Shown: positions 1 to 6,440 of the stretch, piece after piece
How the letters are laid out: every line of letters starts with the position of its first letter
Position numbering within the stretch: the first letter of the stretch is position 1
NCBI GenBank assembly: GCA_030614585.1
Contig: JAUWTT010000053.1
Coordinates: 1 to 13,020, forward strand
Direction: 5' to 3'
Source of the DNA: Acidobacteriota bacterium
Lineage (GTDB): Bacteria > Acidobacteriota > UBA6911 > RPQK01 > JAPXNP01
Length of the DNA: 13,020 nucleotides
Program-made: the position numbers and the translations under genes
The notes under the pieces: generated by a model
Told to the model about the DNA's origin: nothing
The model's database searches: none
The model's input: the letters and a program-made list of their open reading frames with translations, nothing else

Positions 1-5
1 TATCA

Positions 6-18
6 ACCCCACTGGGGT
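6..18 (-). terminator. short hairpin just after the BON gene
   Basis: A five-base-pair inverted repeat (ACCCC, loop ACT, GGGGT) lies three bases beyond the stop of the leftward BON gene. It is positioned as a transcription terminator would be, but the bases after it on the minus strand (TTGATA) are not a proper T tract and the window ends there. It could be a weak terminator, an mRNA 3' stabilising hairpin, or chance. Confidence 0.25.
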
Positions 19-21
19 GCT

Positions 22-867
22 TCAACCTTTATCCCTTTCTTCTGGGGTCACCACCCGGAGCATGTTGAAAACCGCGAAAACGTTGGGAATACCGCGGCAA
101 CGGATGTAAGCCATATCTGAATCAGCTTGTCTGTCCACGGTACCGAGCAGGATGATCTGGCTGTTCCTTACCACTATCCTGACGGTGGAACCGGCCTCCC
201 AGAAGTATCGGGGAATGACTTGCTGAAGCACGGCCCGAGTTCGCGCCCTGATATCCATGTCAAAGGAACCCAGGGGCAGCAGCACGATGTTATTGGTGAC
301 GTGCTCGACACCCTCTATCTTCTTGACCCTTCGGTAGGCACCACTGCGGTTGGTGTCACGGAGTGTCCATCCGGTCAAAATAACGTCGTTTCCGACCATC
401 GCGAAAGAAATGAAATCGTAAACGCTGATGTAGGGCATCATCGCCAGGGTGTGACGCACATCCTCCCAGACCTTAGCACCAGCCTTTTCCCGGCCATACC
501 ACATGCTTAACTCGACCTTGGGCACCTCGTTGCCAGGGACTACGTCGATTGAATCGACCTTGATTCTCCCCCTGTCCAGGTTCGCCCTGCCGGCCACCTT
601 TACAGCCTCTCCGGCTTGCTTCTTCACATGTTTTTGCTTGTTCGGCTCAAAGACCGTGTTGTCTCGCAACCGGGTGACTACCAGGCGGTCTCCCTCCTTG
701 TAGAGCTTCTTTGTACATTCAACCCGCTTCGCGTCGATCGGTCCCAGGTGGAGACGAGAACAGATGTCCGAGTCTACATATCCGTAGAACTCTATCTCCT
801 CGTCCTTTCCGAAGCCAACCGCAGCGCATAGCGCCAGCACAGCCACGAAGATTACAGTTCGTTTCAC
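22..867 (-). CDS. exported protein with two BON domains
   Basis: The 281-residue protein begins with a Sec-type signal peptide (basic MKR, then a hydrophobic run to about residue 20). Residues about 23-125 form an unassigned beta-rich segment, possibly OB-like. Two BON-like repeats follow at about 132-198 and 204-272. Each has a helix, then a VILTG or IILLG strand turn typical of BON, then a hydrophobic strand near the end (HVTNNIV in the first). BON domains are known in periplasmic proteins such as OsmY, where they are thought to bind membranes or other envelope components; a periplasmic envelope-maintenance role is inferred. The start is GTG at 867-865, chosen because AGGAGG lies six bases upstream (874-879). 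The protein is monocistronic: 564 bases separate it from the next leftward gene. The domain call is firm enough; the biological role is not known. Confidence 0.8.
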   Translation of the reverse strand: MKRTVIFVAVLALCAAVGFGKDEEIEFYGYVDSDICSRLHLGPIDAKRVECTKKLYKEGDRLVVTRLRDNTVFEPNKQKHVKKQAGEAVKVAGRANLDRGRIKVDSIDVVPGNEVPKVELSMWYGREKAGAKVWEDVRHTLAMMPYISVYDFISFAMVGNDVILTGWTLRDTNRSGAYRRVKKIEGVEHVTNNIVLLPLGSFDMDIRARTRAVLQQVIPRYFWEAGSTVRIVVRNSQIILLGTVDRQADSDMAYIRCRGIPNVFAVFNMLRVVTPEERDKG

Positions 868-1253
868 GTTGCGCCTCCTAACGTTTAATGCTTAAAGGCC
901 CACTGGCCAGTCAACTGCCCAGGCGCCCAGCCGGCGTGGGGTACCAAACCGGCCTTAGCCATCCCCCCGCCTTCTCATGCCACCAATGACTTCCTGCACC
1001 TTAACACTGCGACACGAGGGTCACCTTTTCAAGGTCAACTGTTTTCAGTACCTACGTACATCACCCAGTAATTGAAAGTTGATTCCCGGTTTGGCGTTAC
1101 GCCCATATCTTCACAGTTCTCATACGATTGGTCAAGAAGATAAGCTGAAATGCGTGCCCTTGGTGGAAAATCCGACTGCTGAGGAACCCCAGGGAGGTGG
1201 TTCATCGGCTTCCTGAGATGGGCGGGAACGGAAGGGTGTGTTGCCAAAATCGG

Positions 1254-1282
1254 CCCCACGCCCAAGCACCAAGCACCCAATC
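1254..1282 (+). repeat. 7-base tandem repeat, CCAAGCA type
   Basis: CCAA cores recur at 1262, 1269 and 1277 (spacing 7 and 8), as CCAAGCA, CCAAGCA, CCCAATC, preceded by a related CCCCACG. The array is in the opposite orientation to the TTGGGAA array about 110 bases downstream, so the two could base-pair. It is an intergenic repeat of unknown function. Confidence 0.6.
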
Positions 1283-1388
1283 TCAAACAAGGTCGATTCA
1301 TTGAACTCAATATCTCGACTTTCAAAGAGCTGTTAACCGCTTATATGTCAACAGGTTAGATGGTTCTTGCCGTGGAGTTTGGATTCAA

Positions 1389-1430
1389 TTGGGAATTGGT
1401 TCTTGGGATTTGGGAATTGGGCCTGGGGTT
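1389..1430 (+). repeat. 7-base tandem repeat, TTGGGAA type
   Basis: Five consecutive units start with TTGG exactly every 7 bases (1389, 1396, 1403, 1410, 1417): TTGGGAA, TTGGTTC, TTGGGAT, TTGGGAA, TTGGGCC. A degenerate sixth unit, TGGGGTT, follows. The array ends one base before the 3' end of the nucleotidyltransferase gene (stop at 1432-1434). On the minus strand, where transcription runs, it reads as CCCAA heptads directly after the stop. It could seed slippage or, with the complementary array at 1254-1282, form a long imperfect hairpin. Confidence 0.75.
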
Positions 1431-1431
1431 C

Positions 1432-2850
1432 TCAATGATCCAGACCGTAGTGCCCAGTGTGATACCTGAACTTAACAGGATCAGTGACATCAGCGTTTGC
1501 GGGCAGCACGTCACTAGCGCGCACAGTCAGTCGTGGGCCTATATGCTGGCCGCATAACGTCGTTCCAGGGCAAATCGTCACAGTATCCTGGAGGACTGCG
1601 AAGTGCCGAATGCTCGTCCTGTCGCAAAGTGAGGAACTTTGGATTCCTACTTCAACGCCGACATAGCTTCGTTCGATCCTTGCGTGACTCCCGAGGTGGC
1701 TGTTTCGACCTACGTGAGAGGAGCGGATTTCCACTCCCTCATAGACTTCAACCTCGTCTTCGATCGAAGATGAGTCAATGATCACCGGGTGTTCGGGAGT
1801 TCCATGAATCCTGACAAAGCGCCCGATGCGTGAGTTGCTCAGACGAACTGCTCCCTGAGCGATCCTTTCTCGAAGTGTCATTCCACCGCACCGCCAATCC
1901 AGAGTCTCGTCATCCACCTGGACCCTTTGCCCACAATCCGAACCACTCCCGTTGAACCGTTTGTTAATCAAGTCGTAACCGCCGTTAAGCGCTCGTTCCT
2001 GGGCGGCGATGAATCGTTTGATATTCCCCAAATCACCTAATTCATCGACCTCGACACGAGCAATTGTCCTGCCTTGCTCCGGCAGCCAATGGAGGTAGTG
2101 CTTCCCGAAGTCAACTCCGGTGAAGCCATTTCTCTGCTGTTCTTCAAGCTCGCGCTTAAACTCGTCGAATGGACCCGAGGACGTAATCTCGAGGAATTCT
2201 TCAGTTCCAAAGAGGTACAAACCGTCGCTCATCCGTTCTAATCGGGTCTCCAGACTCGCCACAGGGACTTTAAGTCGGCCCGCCATCTCTTCCATGCTTG
2301 GCTTCTCAACCAACTCTCGTACGATGTCCGGATCTTCTAAATCGGGCAATATCCAACCATAGGTGGCTGCGATGAGGCTGACCGGCTGGAGTTCATCTGC
2401 CAAAGTCAGACTGGCTTGCTTCTGCTCGTGGACCGTAATCATTTTCTCGAGATTCAGCATGAAGAACTGATCACAGGGAATGACCAGCGTGTATTTCTTC
2501 ACGAATCGAGGCCATTCCCGGCGCATCTGAAGAATTGCATCCCGCGTGGCATCGGCACTACCCCTCACTTCCAAATCGAAGCTCGACGGAGTGTATCTAA
2601 CGTCGACTCCTCCTCTTCGGTATCCAAGCCGAGCTCGGGTTTGTTGCCGATTCTCCTTGAGGCGGGTTACGACAATCACCTTGGTAATGCCCATCGACTG
2701 GATAGTGTCGAACTGCCAGTCGATCAAACGACGGCCAAGGAACCGAACGACAGACTTGGACCTGAGATAGCCGGGCGCCATTCTTCCACCCGGAGCCCGG
2801 CTTCCGGTCCCCGCCGCAAGGTATATAACGCCTACGTCGTCAGATATCAC
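1432..2850 (-). CDS. GlgC-like sugar nucleotidyltransferase with left-handed beta-helix
   Basis: The 472-residue protein resembles glucose-1-phosphate adenylyltransferase and related NTP-transferase enzymes, which join a sugar phosphate to a nucleotide in the cytoplasm. Visible correspondences: LAAGTGSR at 11-18 for the nucleotide loop; RRLIDWQ at 40-46, like the GlgC RLIDF element; GSADATRDAI at 97-106, like GTADAV; IPCDQFF at 124-130, in place of the GDH motif; VEKP at 181-184; DGLYLF at 209-214; and DFGKHYLHWL at 247-256. From about 335 to 440, hexapeptide-like turns (SRIGRFVRI, SSIEDEVEVYEGVEI, GRNSHLGSHARI) indicate a left-handed beta-helix. The nucleotide signature is altered: after SR comes an unusual APGGRMAPGYLRS rather than LxPLTxxxxKP, so the substrate is uncertain and activity may be changed. 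The start is GTG at 2850-2848. The frame is open back to a stop at about 2959 but has no other usual start codon, and the ribosome-binding site is weak. Confidence 0.72.
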   Translation of the reverse strand: MISDDVGVIYLAAGTGSRAPGGRMAPGYLRSKSVVRFLGRRLIDWQFDTIQSMGITKVIVVTRLKENRQQTRARLGYRRGGVDVRYTPSSFDLEVRGSADATRDAILQMRREWPRFVKKYTLVIPCDQFFMLNLEKMITVHEQKQASLTLADELQPVSLIAATYGWILPDLEDPDIVRELVEKPSMEEMAGRLKVPVASLETRLERMSDGLYLFGTEEFLEITSSGPFDEFKRELEEQQRNGFTGVDFGKHYLHWLPEQGRTIARVEVDELGDLGNIKRFIAAQERALNGGYDLINKRFNGSGSDCGQRVQVDDETLDWRCGGMTLRERIAQGAVRLSNSRIGRFVRIHGTPEHPVIIDSSSIEDEVEVYEGVEIRSSHVGRNSHLGSHARIERSYVGVEVGIQSSSLCDRTSIRHFAVLQDTVTICPGTTLCGQHIGPRLTVRASDVLPANADVTDPVKFRYHTGHYGLDH

Positions 2851-2951
2851 GGAAACCCACCCCTGGAAACATATACGTACGATTACACAATCACTCGCCT
2901 CCTCAGCAAACGCGTAGTTCTCGAGTACTGGCTGTGCGCAGCGATCCTGGG

Positions 2952-3287
2952 TTAGATCCTATCAATCTGATCTGGTGGCCAATGTGAATCCGGACTGTGG
3001 GCTGCTCGAACAAGGATGAGGTTCGTCCTGCTCTCGCCTGGAAACGTGAACTCCGCTAGATAACTCTCGCGAATACTGATGATAGTTTCAGTCGCCTCGC
3101 CGACAATTGCAAATCGAGGTTCAAGACAAAGCGTGCGGAAGCAGAGATCAAAAAGGTTGGATTCCGTGCACAGAATCGGATCATAGGACCACCAACCCCG
3201 CCGAGTGCGATTTGCTATCCCTGGGCGCAGCCAGTCTTGGTGATAGCGATGCGCCCAGGCCACTTCCTTTGCCCGGGGATAGCCCAT
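2952..3287 (-). CDS. small protein resembling a degenerate receiver domain
   Basis: This 111-residue frame starts with ATG only six bases after the porin stop, so it may be translated by coupling to the porin. I do not recognise residues 1-36. Residues 37-95 resemble the first half of a NarL-type response-regulator receiver: a strand PILCTESN (37-44), a helix FDLCFRTLCLEP (46-57), the hallmark strand FAIVGEA (59-65), and a later strand NLILVRA (89-95). The paired acidic residues at the end of strand 1 are replaced by TES, and the phospho-acceptor aspartate position of strand 3 appears to be R or A. Beyond that strand the fold is missing. It could be a non-phosphorylated pseudo-receiver, a truncated remnant of a regulator, or a chance open frame between two real genes. 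The receiver resemblance is by eye. Confidence 0.4.
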   Translation of the reverse strand: MGYPRAKEVAWAHRYHQDWLRPGIANRTRRGWWSYDPILCTESNLFDLCFRTLCLEPRFAIVGEATETIISIRESYLAEFTFPGESRTNLILVRAAHSPDSHWPPDQIDRI

Positions 3288-3293
3288 AATCGA

Positions 3294-4562
3294 TCATCGA
3301 AAAGTCAATTGGAGACGCATCATGAAGATGTTTGCTGATCCAGCAGGTTCCACATCTGTGTGGATGAAGTTCCAACTGACTCTCAAGTAGCGGCTAAGGT
3401 ACCAGTTCAGGCCTGCTGTGAGATCGACCAGGCTTCCTCCCTGCACCTCCTTGCTGTTTAAGTCGAGGGCGGAAAACCGAACAGCCACCTCCCAGGCGCC
3501 AGGGCCGCGACCTATGCCATGACTTGTTATGAACCCTCGTTTGGGAGTGACGGCTGTGAAATGGCCTTCCGAATCTGAGTAACTTCGATACTCACCAGTC
3601 AGGAAGTAGCTGCCCTGAACGTACCCGGACCGAAATGTCGGATTGTCGGTCTCAGTAGAATTGACAGGCATTACAAAGTACTCTCCCTGAACCGAAAGAG
3701 GCCCGCGTACCCAGGCGACTTCAGGGACGATGACCTGTTCTGACTCGGCCTGAAACTCGCCCGTGTCCACCAGGAAAGGTGCCAGATGGGATTCGGGACG
3801 AGACCTAATCTCTCTGTCCTCGCTCGTGGCCTGCCTGTAAGTGTAACCAATTCCCAGATGCAGAAAGTGATTCCGTGACCACCGAAATCGCGAGGTGGTG
3901 AACCGTCCAGAGTAGTTGACCAGGTTCTGTCCACTGGTCCAAAAGACACCCCAATACGCCGTGATTTGATCCTGGAAATAGCTATTTGACCCAGTCACTC
4001 CGGTAGTCCGATTCGAGCTGAACGCCGAGCCCAGAGAGCGTTCCATGAAGGTAGTATCGTTCGAGCTGGTTTGTTCGTTTAACGAGATGGGCTCTTTCTG
4101 GCGTCCGATCCGAATGCTTCCCACGAAGGGGATTCCCCTGAAGCCGACCCACATATCTCGGGTCTCATTGTCGATGGAGCCGAAATCCGGCTGGAGCTTG
4201 AATTCGAAGTGCCGCCCAACCGTGCCGGAGAAATCCACACTGCCACGCCGCAGCTCATTATTAGGCAAGCCTTCGAAAAGTGGCTCAAGTGTCTGGTCCG
4301 GATCGAACCATGCGAAATCGTACTGGATCCGACCGCCAATGAACAGCTTGGCCGCTTCATTGGTTGAAAAAACCCGTATGCCGTGATTCCAGCAGATCAG
4401 TCTCCCGGGAATATGGGGGCGGGACCTGGCGTTGTCGCAACTGAGGATCCCCAGCTTCCAGAATGGTTCATCCTTTTCAGCGGCTAAGGACTGAGTTCCC
4501 GAAAATGCGAAAATGAGGACTGACACGATTCCCAACATCTGCCAGAAGTCGAATCCCCCCAT
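3294..4562 (-). CDS. porin O/P-family outer-membrane protein
   Basis: The 422-residue protein has a signal peptide (hydrophobic run at about 9-21, likely cleavage near residue 28, SLAAE). It then reads as alternating amphipathic beta-strands of an outer-membrane barrel. Features typical of the phosphate-selective porin O and P (OprO/OprP-like) family are the opening strand FIGGRIQYDFAWF (74-86), RRGSVDFSGTVGRHFEFKLQPDFG (about 105-128), and IRIGRQKEPIS (150-160). The last strand ends MMRLQLTFR, close to the usual terminal aromatic residue. Length is normal for the family. By homology it forms a diffusion channel; phosphate specificity cannot be read from the sequence, and no pst or pho genes are nearby. 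The start is ATG at 4562-4560, with GGGGAGG at 4571-4577. It is the first gene of a possible leftward operon with the receiver-like small protein. Confidence 0.82.
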   Translation of the reverse strand: MGGFDFWQMLGIVSVLIFAFSGTQSLAAEKDEPFWKLGILSCDNARSRPHIPGRLICWNHGIRVFSTNEAAKLFIGGRIQYDFAWFDPDQTLEPLFEGLPNNELRRGSVDFSGTVGRHFEFKLQPDFGSIDNETRDMWVGFRGIPFVGSIRIGRQKEPISLNEQTSSNDTTFMERSLGSAFSSNRTTGVTGSNSYFQDQITAYWGVFWTSGQNLVNYSGRFTTSRFRWSRNHFLHLGIGYTYRQATSEDREIRSRPESHLAPFLVDTGEFQAESEQVIVPEVAWVRGPLSVQGEYFVMPVNSTETDNPTFRSGYVQGSYFLTGEYRSYSDSEGHFTAVTPKRGFITSHGIGRGPGAWEVAVRFSALDLNSKEVQGGSLVDLTAGLNWYLSRYLRVSWNFIHTDVEPAGSANIFMMRLQLTFR

Positions 4563-4640
4563 TTAAGACGCCTCCCCAACCTTTTCTCGTGGTCCACGCT
4601 CCCCTTTGGGCGTAGGAGCGAACCGTACTACTTCAAACTG

Positions 4641-4687
4641 CATACCGGCTAAACCACAGGGATAGGCTCCCCCGGTATGGTTTTTTT
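4641..4687 (+). terminator. hairpin plus T7 between porin and hydrolase
   Basis: A perfect 8-base inverted repeat, CATACCGG (4641-4648) and CCGGTATG (4672-4679), encloses a 23-base loop. It is followed by G and seven T (4681-4687), the form of an intrinsic terminator read rightward. No rightward gene precedes it. It may end an antisense or small RNA, act as a regulated leader attenuator for the hydrolase, or, read leftward, be a hairpin in the porin 5' leader. The large loop makes it less standard than a classic terminator. Confidence 0.5.
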
Positions 4688-5004
4688 GCCACCTCGGTCA
4701 GTCACAAGTTCCATCGTACCCGCCAACTCCGTCCAAGGGCAACGGTTTCCTTTCGGGCACTGCTATGATGAGGCAATTCGCACCCTTGCGGCCAAGGCGA
4801 ATGATCAGTAGCATAGTATTTGTAAGAAACTCCCCGTAGATCTTCGGATTCCGCCAAGGTCGTGAACCAGGGATACTGTGCTGACGGTTGATCGGTGACC
4901 GCGCACGGCGGGACTTCCTCGGGCTCAGCTCTGGGGAAGAGGCCCCGTTGTAAGGCAGGTCATGAAGCCGAGGTGAGACCACACTTGTTTGGTGAACCAT
5001 TAAT

Positions 5005-5010
5005 AGGAGG
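5005..5010 (+). promoter_or_regulatory. ribosome-binding site fixing the hydrolase start
   Basis: AGGAGG lies seven bases before ATG 5018. The frame is open further upstream to 4895, but the residues there are not signal-like. Starting at 5018 places a clean membrane segment at the N-terminus. Confidence 0.8.
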
Positions 5011-5017
5011 TTTGGTC

Positions 5018-6298
5018 ATGAAGTCAGGGAATCTACTCAAGGTGATTCTCGTTTTGCTTGTCGCAGCCGCCATCTTCGCACTGGGACAATACGCCGGTAT
5101 GACGGGCAGAACCGTCCAGCTGACGAACGTCGCGGCGGCCGGTCAAGCCGGCGCTCCCGAAAGGGCTGCGGCGCCGGTCACAGACCCTGCGGGCACCGCA
5201 CCTCATCGTTACGCCTACTATCCGGGAACCGAGGAGCTCGGCAAGGAAGAGATCCGTCTCATCGCCCTGGGCACGGGGATGCCCCTGGCGCGTCGGAGCC
5301 AGGCGGCCACGTGCTGGTTAGTGGAACTGGGCAACGGTGACAAGTTCCTGTTCGATATCGGGACCGGGTCGAACGCGAACCTTAACGCTCTGATGATCCC
5401 CTTCGATTTCACCAAGAAGATATTTTTGACTCACCTGCACACGGACCACTGGGGCGACCTTCCCGGGCTGTGGGCCGGCGGGTGGACGGCCGGCCGCACC
5501 TCGGCGCTGGAGATCTGGGGTCCCACCGGCGCCCGCGAAGATATGGGCACGAAGTACGCCATAGAGAACTTCCTCAAGGCCTACAACTGGGACAACATGA
5601 CCCGCCTGGCGAATCTGCCCTCCGCTCCGGGCAAGATCAACGTACACGAGTTCGATTTCAAGGGAGAGAACCAAGTCGTTTACGAGGAGAACGGCGTCAT
5701 CATCCGGTCGTGGCCCGCGATCCACGCCGGAGACGGGGCGGTCAGCTACGCCCTTTACTGGAAGGGCTTGAAGGTCGTCATCGGCGGCGACTCGATGCCC
5801 AACACCTGGTACACTCAGTACGCCCTGGACGCGGATGTCGCCATCCACGAGGCCTTCCTGACGCCCGAACAATTGTGGAGGCTCTACAACCAGGCGCCTG
5901 CAACTGCCATCGGCGTCGGAACCTATGTCCACACCCCACCGCAGGCCTTTGGGAAGATCATGAGCACCATTAGGCCCCGACTGGCCATCGCCTACCACTT
6001 CTTCAACGAGGCAGACACGGTTTTAGAGGTGGGAGAATACATCCGGGAAACCTATGACGGGCCTCTCACGTTGGCCGAGGACAACCTGGTCTGGAACATC
6101 ACCAGGGACGAGATCAATGTGCGCACCGTCATTTCACCGGACGAAGCCTGGAGCGTCGCCGGGCCTGTGGCGCCACCACCTCCGGACCGCACAGTTCCGG
6201 ACCAGCTTTCCAAATGGTCGCTCGATCACCGCTGGGACATCAGTGACGTTTCGGCGAAGATGGTCCAGGAGTTCAAGGCGAAACACAACCTGAAGTAG
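5018..6298 (+). CDS. membrane-anchored RNase Z-like MBL-fold metallo-hydrolase
   Basis: The 426-residue protein starts MKSGN followed by a hydrophobic segment (7-25), a signal peptide or membrane anchor, then an Ala/Pro-rich linker to about 75. The metallo-beta-lactamase fold fills about 79-365. THLHTDHWGDLPG (138-150) supplies the HxHxDH zinc site (H139, H141, D143, H144). Further candidate ligands are H236 (IHAGDG), D258 (GGDS), H277 (IHEAF), H305 (HTPP) and H327 (AYHFF), in an RNase Z/arylsulfatase-like order. A tail with four prolines and a charged helix (about 383-426) lies outside the usual fold. Exported members of this group are commonly annotated as MBL-fold hydrolases, some as GntH-like after the guanitoxin cluster. 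No other guanitoxin gene is here, so I give no symbol, and the substrate is unknown. By eye the gene is richer in GC than its neighbours. Confidence 0.8.
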   Translation: MKSGNLLKVILVLLVAAAIFALGQYAGMTGRTVQLTNVAAAGQAGAPERAAAPVTDPAGTAPHRYAYYPGTEELGKEEIRLIALGTGMPLARRSQAATCWLVELGNGDKFLFDIGTGSNANLNALMIPFDFTKKIFLTHLHTDHWGDLPGLWAGGWTAGRTSALEIWGPTGAREDMGTKYAIENFLKAYNWDNMTRLANLPSAPGKINVHEFDFKGENQVVYEENGVIIRSWPAIHAGDGAVSYALYWKGLKVVIGGDSMPNTWYTQYALDADVAIHEAFLTPEQLWRLYNQAPATAIGVGTYVHTPPQAFGKIMSTIRPRLAIAYHFFNEADTVLEVGEYIRETYDGPLTLAEDNLVWNITRDEINVRTVISPDEAWSVAGPVAPPPPDRTVPDQLSKWSLDHRWDISDVSAKMVQEFKAKHNLK

Positions 6299-6440
6299 TG
6301 AAGCAAATCCTGGCCGAGGTCTGGCCGCAGCCGGGGCACAGTCAAGGATTGGAGGAGAAACAACAAGACGGGCCCAAACCAGGTTTGAGCCGCAGTGCAG
6401 GATCGACAAGCTGTGCTGCATCCCCTGTTGGAATGTGTTC

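Larger units (their letters stand above)
868..1431. other. 564-base intergenic region with heptad repeats
   Basis: This stretch separates the nucleotidyltransferase stop from the BON gene start; both genes read leftward. I see no convincing gene in it: the longest open frame (1035-1325, minus) has no ribosome-binding site and runs through the repeat. It contains two oppositely oriented arrays of about 7-base repeats (listed separately), a perfect 10-base palindrome ACTGGCCAGT at 902-911, and the ribosome-binding site of the BON gene at 874-879. It looks like a relic intergenic space with degenerate repeat elements. Confidence 0.6.
4563..5017. other. 455-base divergent intergenic region
   Basis: This region lies between the leftward porin and the rightward MBL hydrolase, so promoters for both should be here. 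I see the porin ribosome-binding site (4571-4577), a small inverted repeat CGCTCC/GGAGCG (4597-4602 with 4615-4620), a terminator-like hairpin (4641-4687, listed separately) and the hydrolase ribosome-binding site (5005-5010). A TATGAT at 4764-4769 resembles a -10 box but has no matching -35. No gene is supported here. Confidence 0.55.

Noticed and set aside
1035..1325. Leftward 96-codon frame
   Set aside because: It runs through the heptad repeat, lacks a ribosome-binding site and resembles nothing I know.
4597..4690. Cyclic-di-GMP-I (GEMM) riboswitch
   Set aside because: Some bases (CCGGCTAAACC, terminal stem) recall the 3' part, but the conserved GACGCAAAGCC core and the 5' CACAGGGCAAACC element are absent.
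4764..4814. Sigma-70 promoters for the hydrolase (TATGAT at 4764; TTGCGG/TAGCAT at 4786-4814)
   Set aside because: Only partial matches to consensus, easily found by chance in a 455-base region.
4895..5017. N-terminal extension of the MBL hydrolase (41 extra residues)
   Set aside because: No ribosome-binding site at the early start; a strong AGGAGG and a membrane signal support ATG 5018.
5318..5998. Leftward 226-codon frame inside the hydrolase gene
   Set aside because: Antisense shadow of a GC-rich gene with clear catalytic motifs on the other strand.
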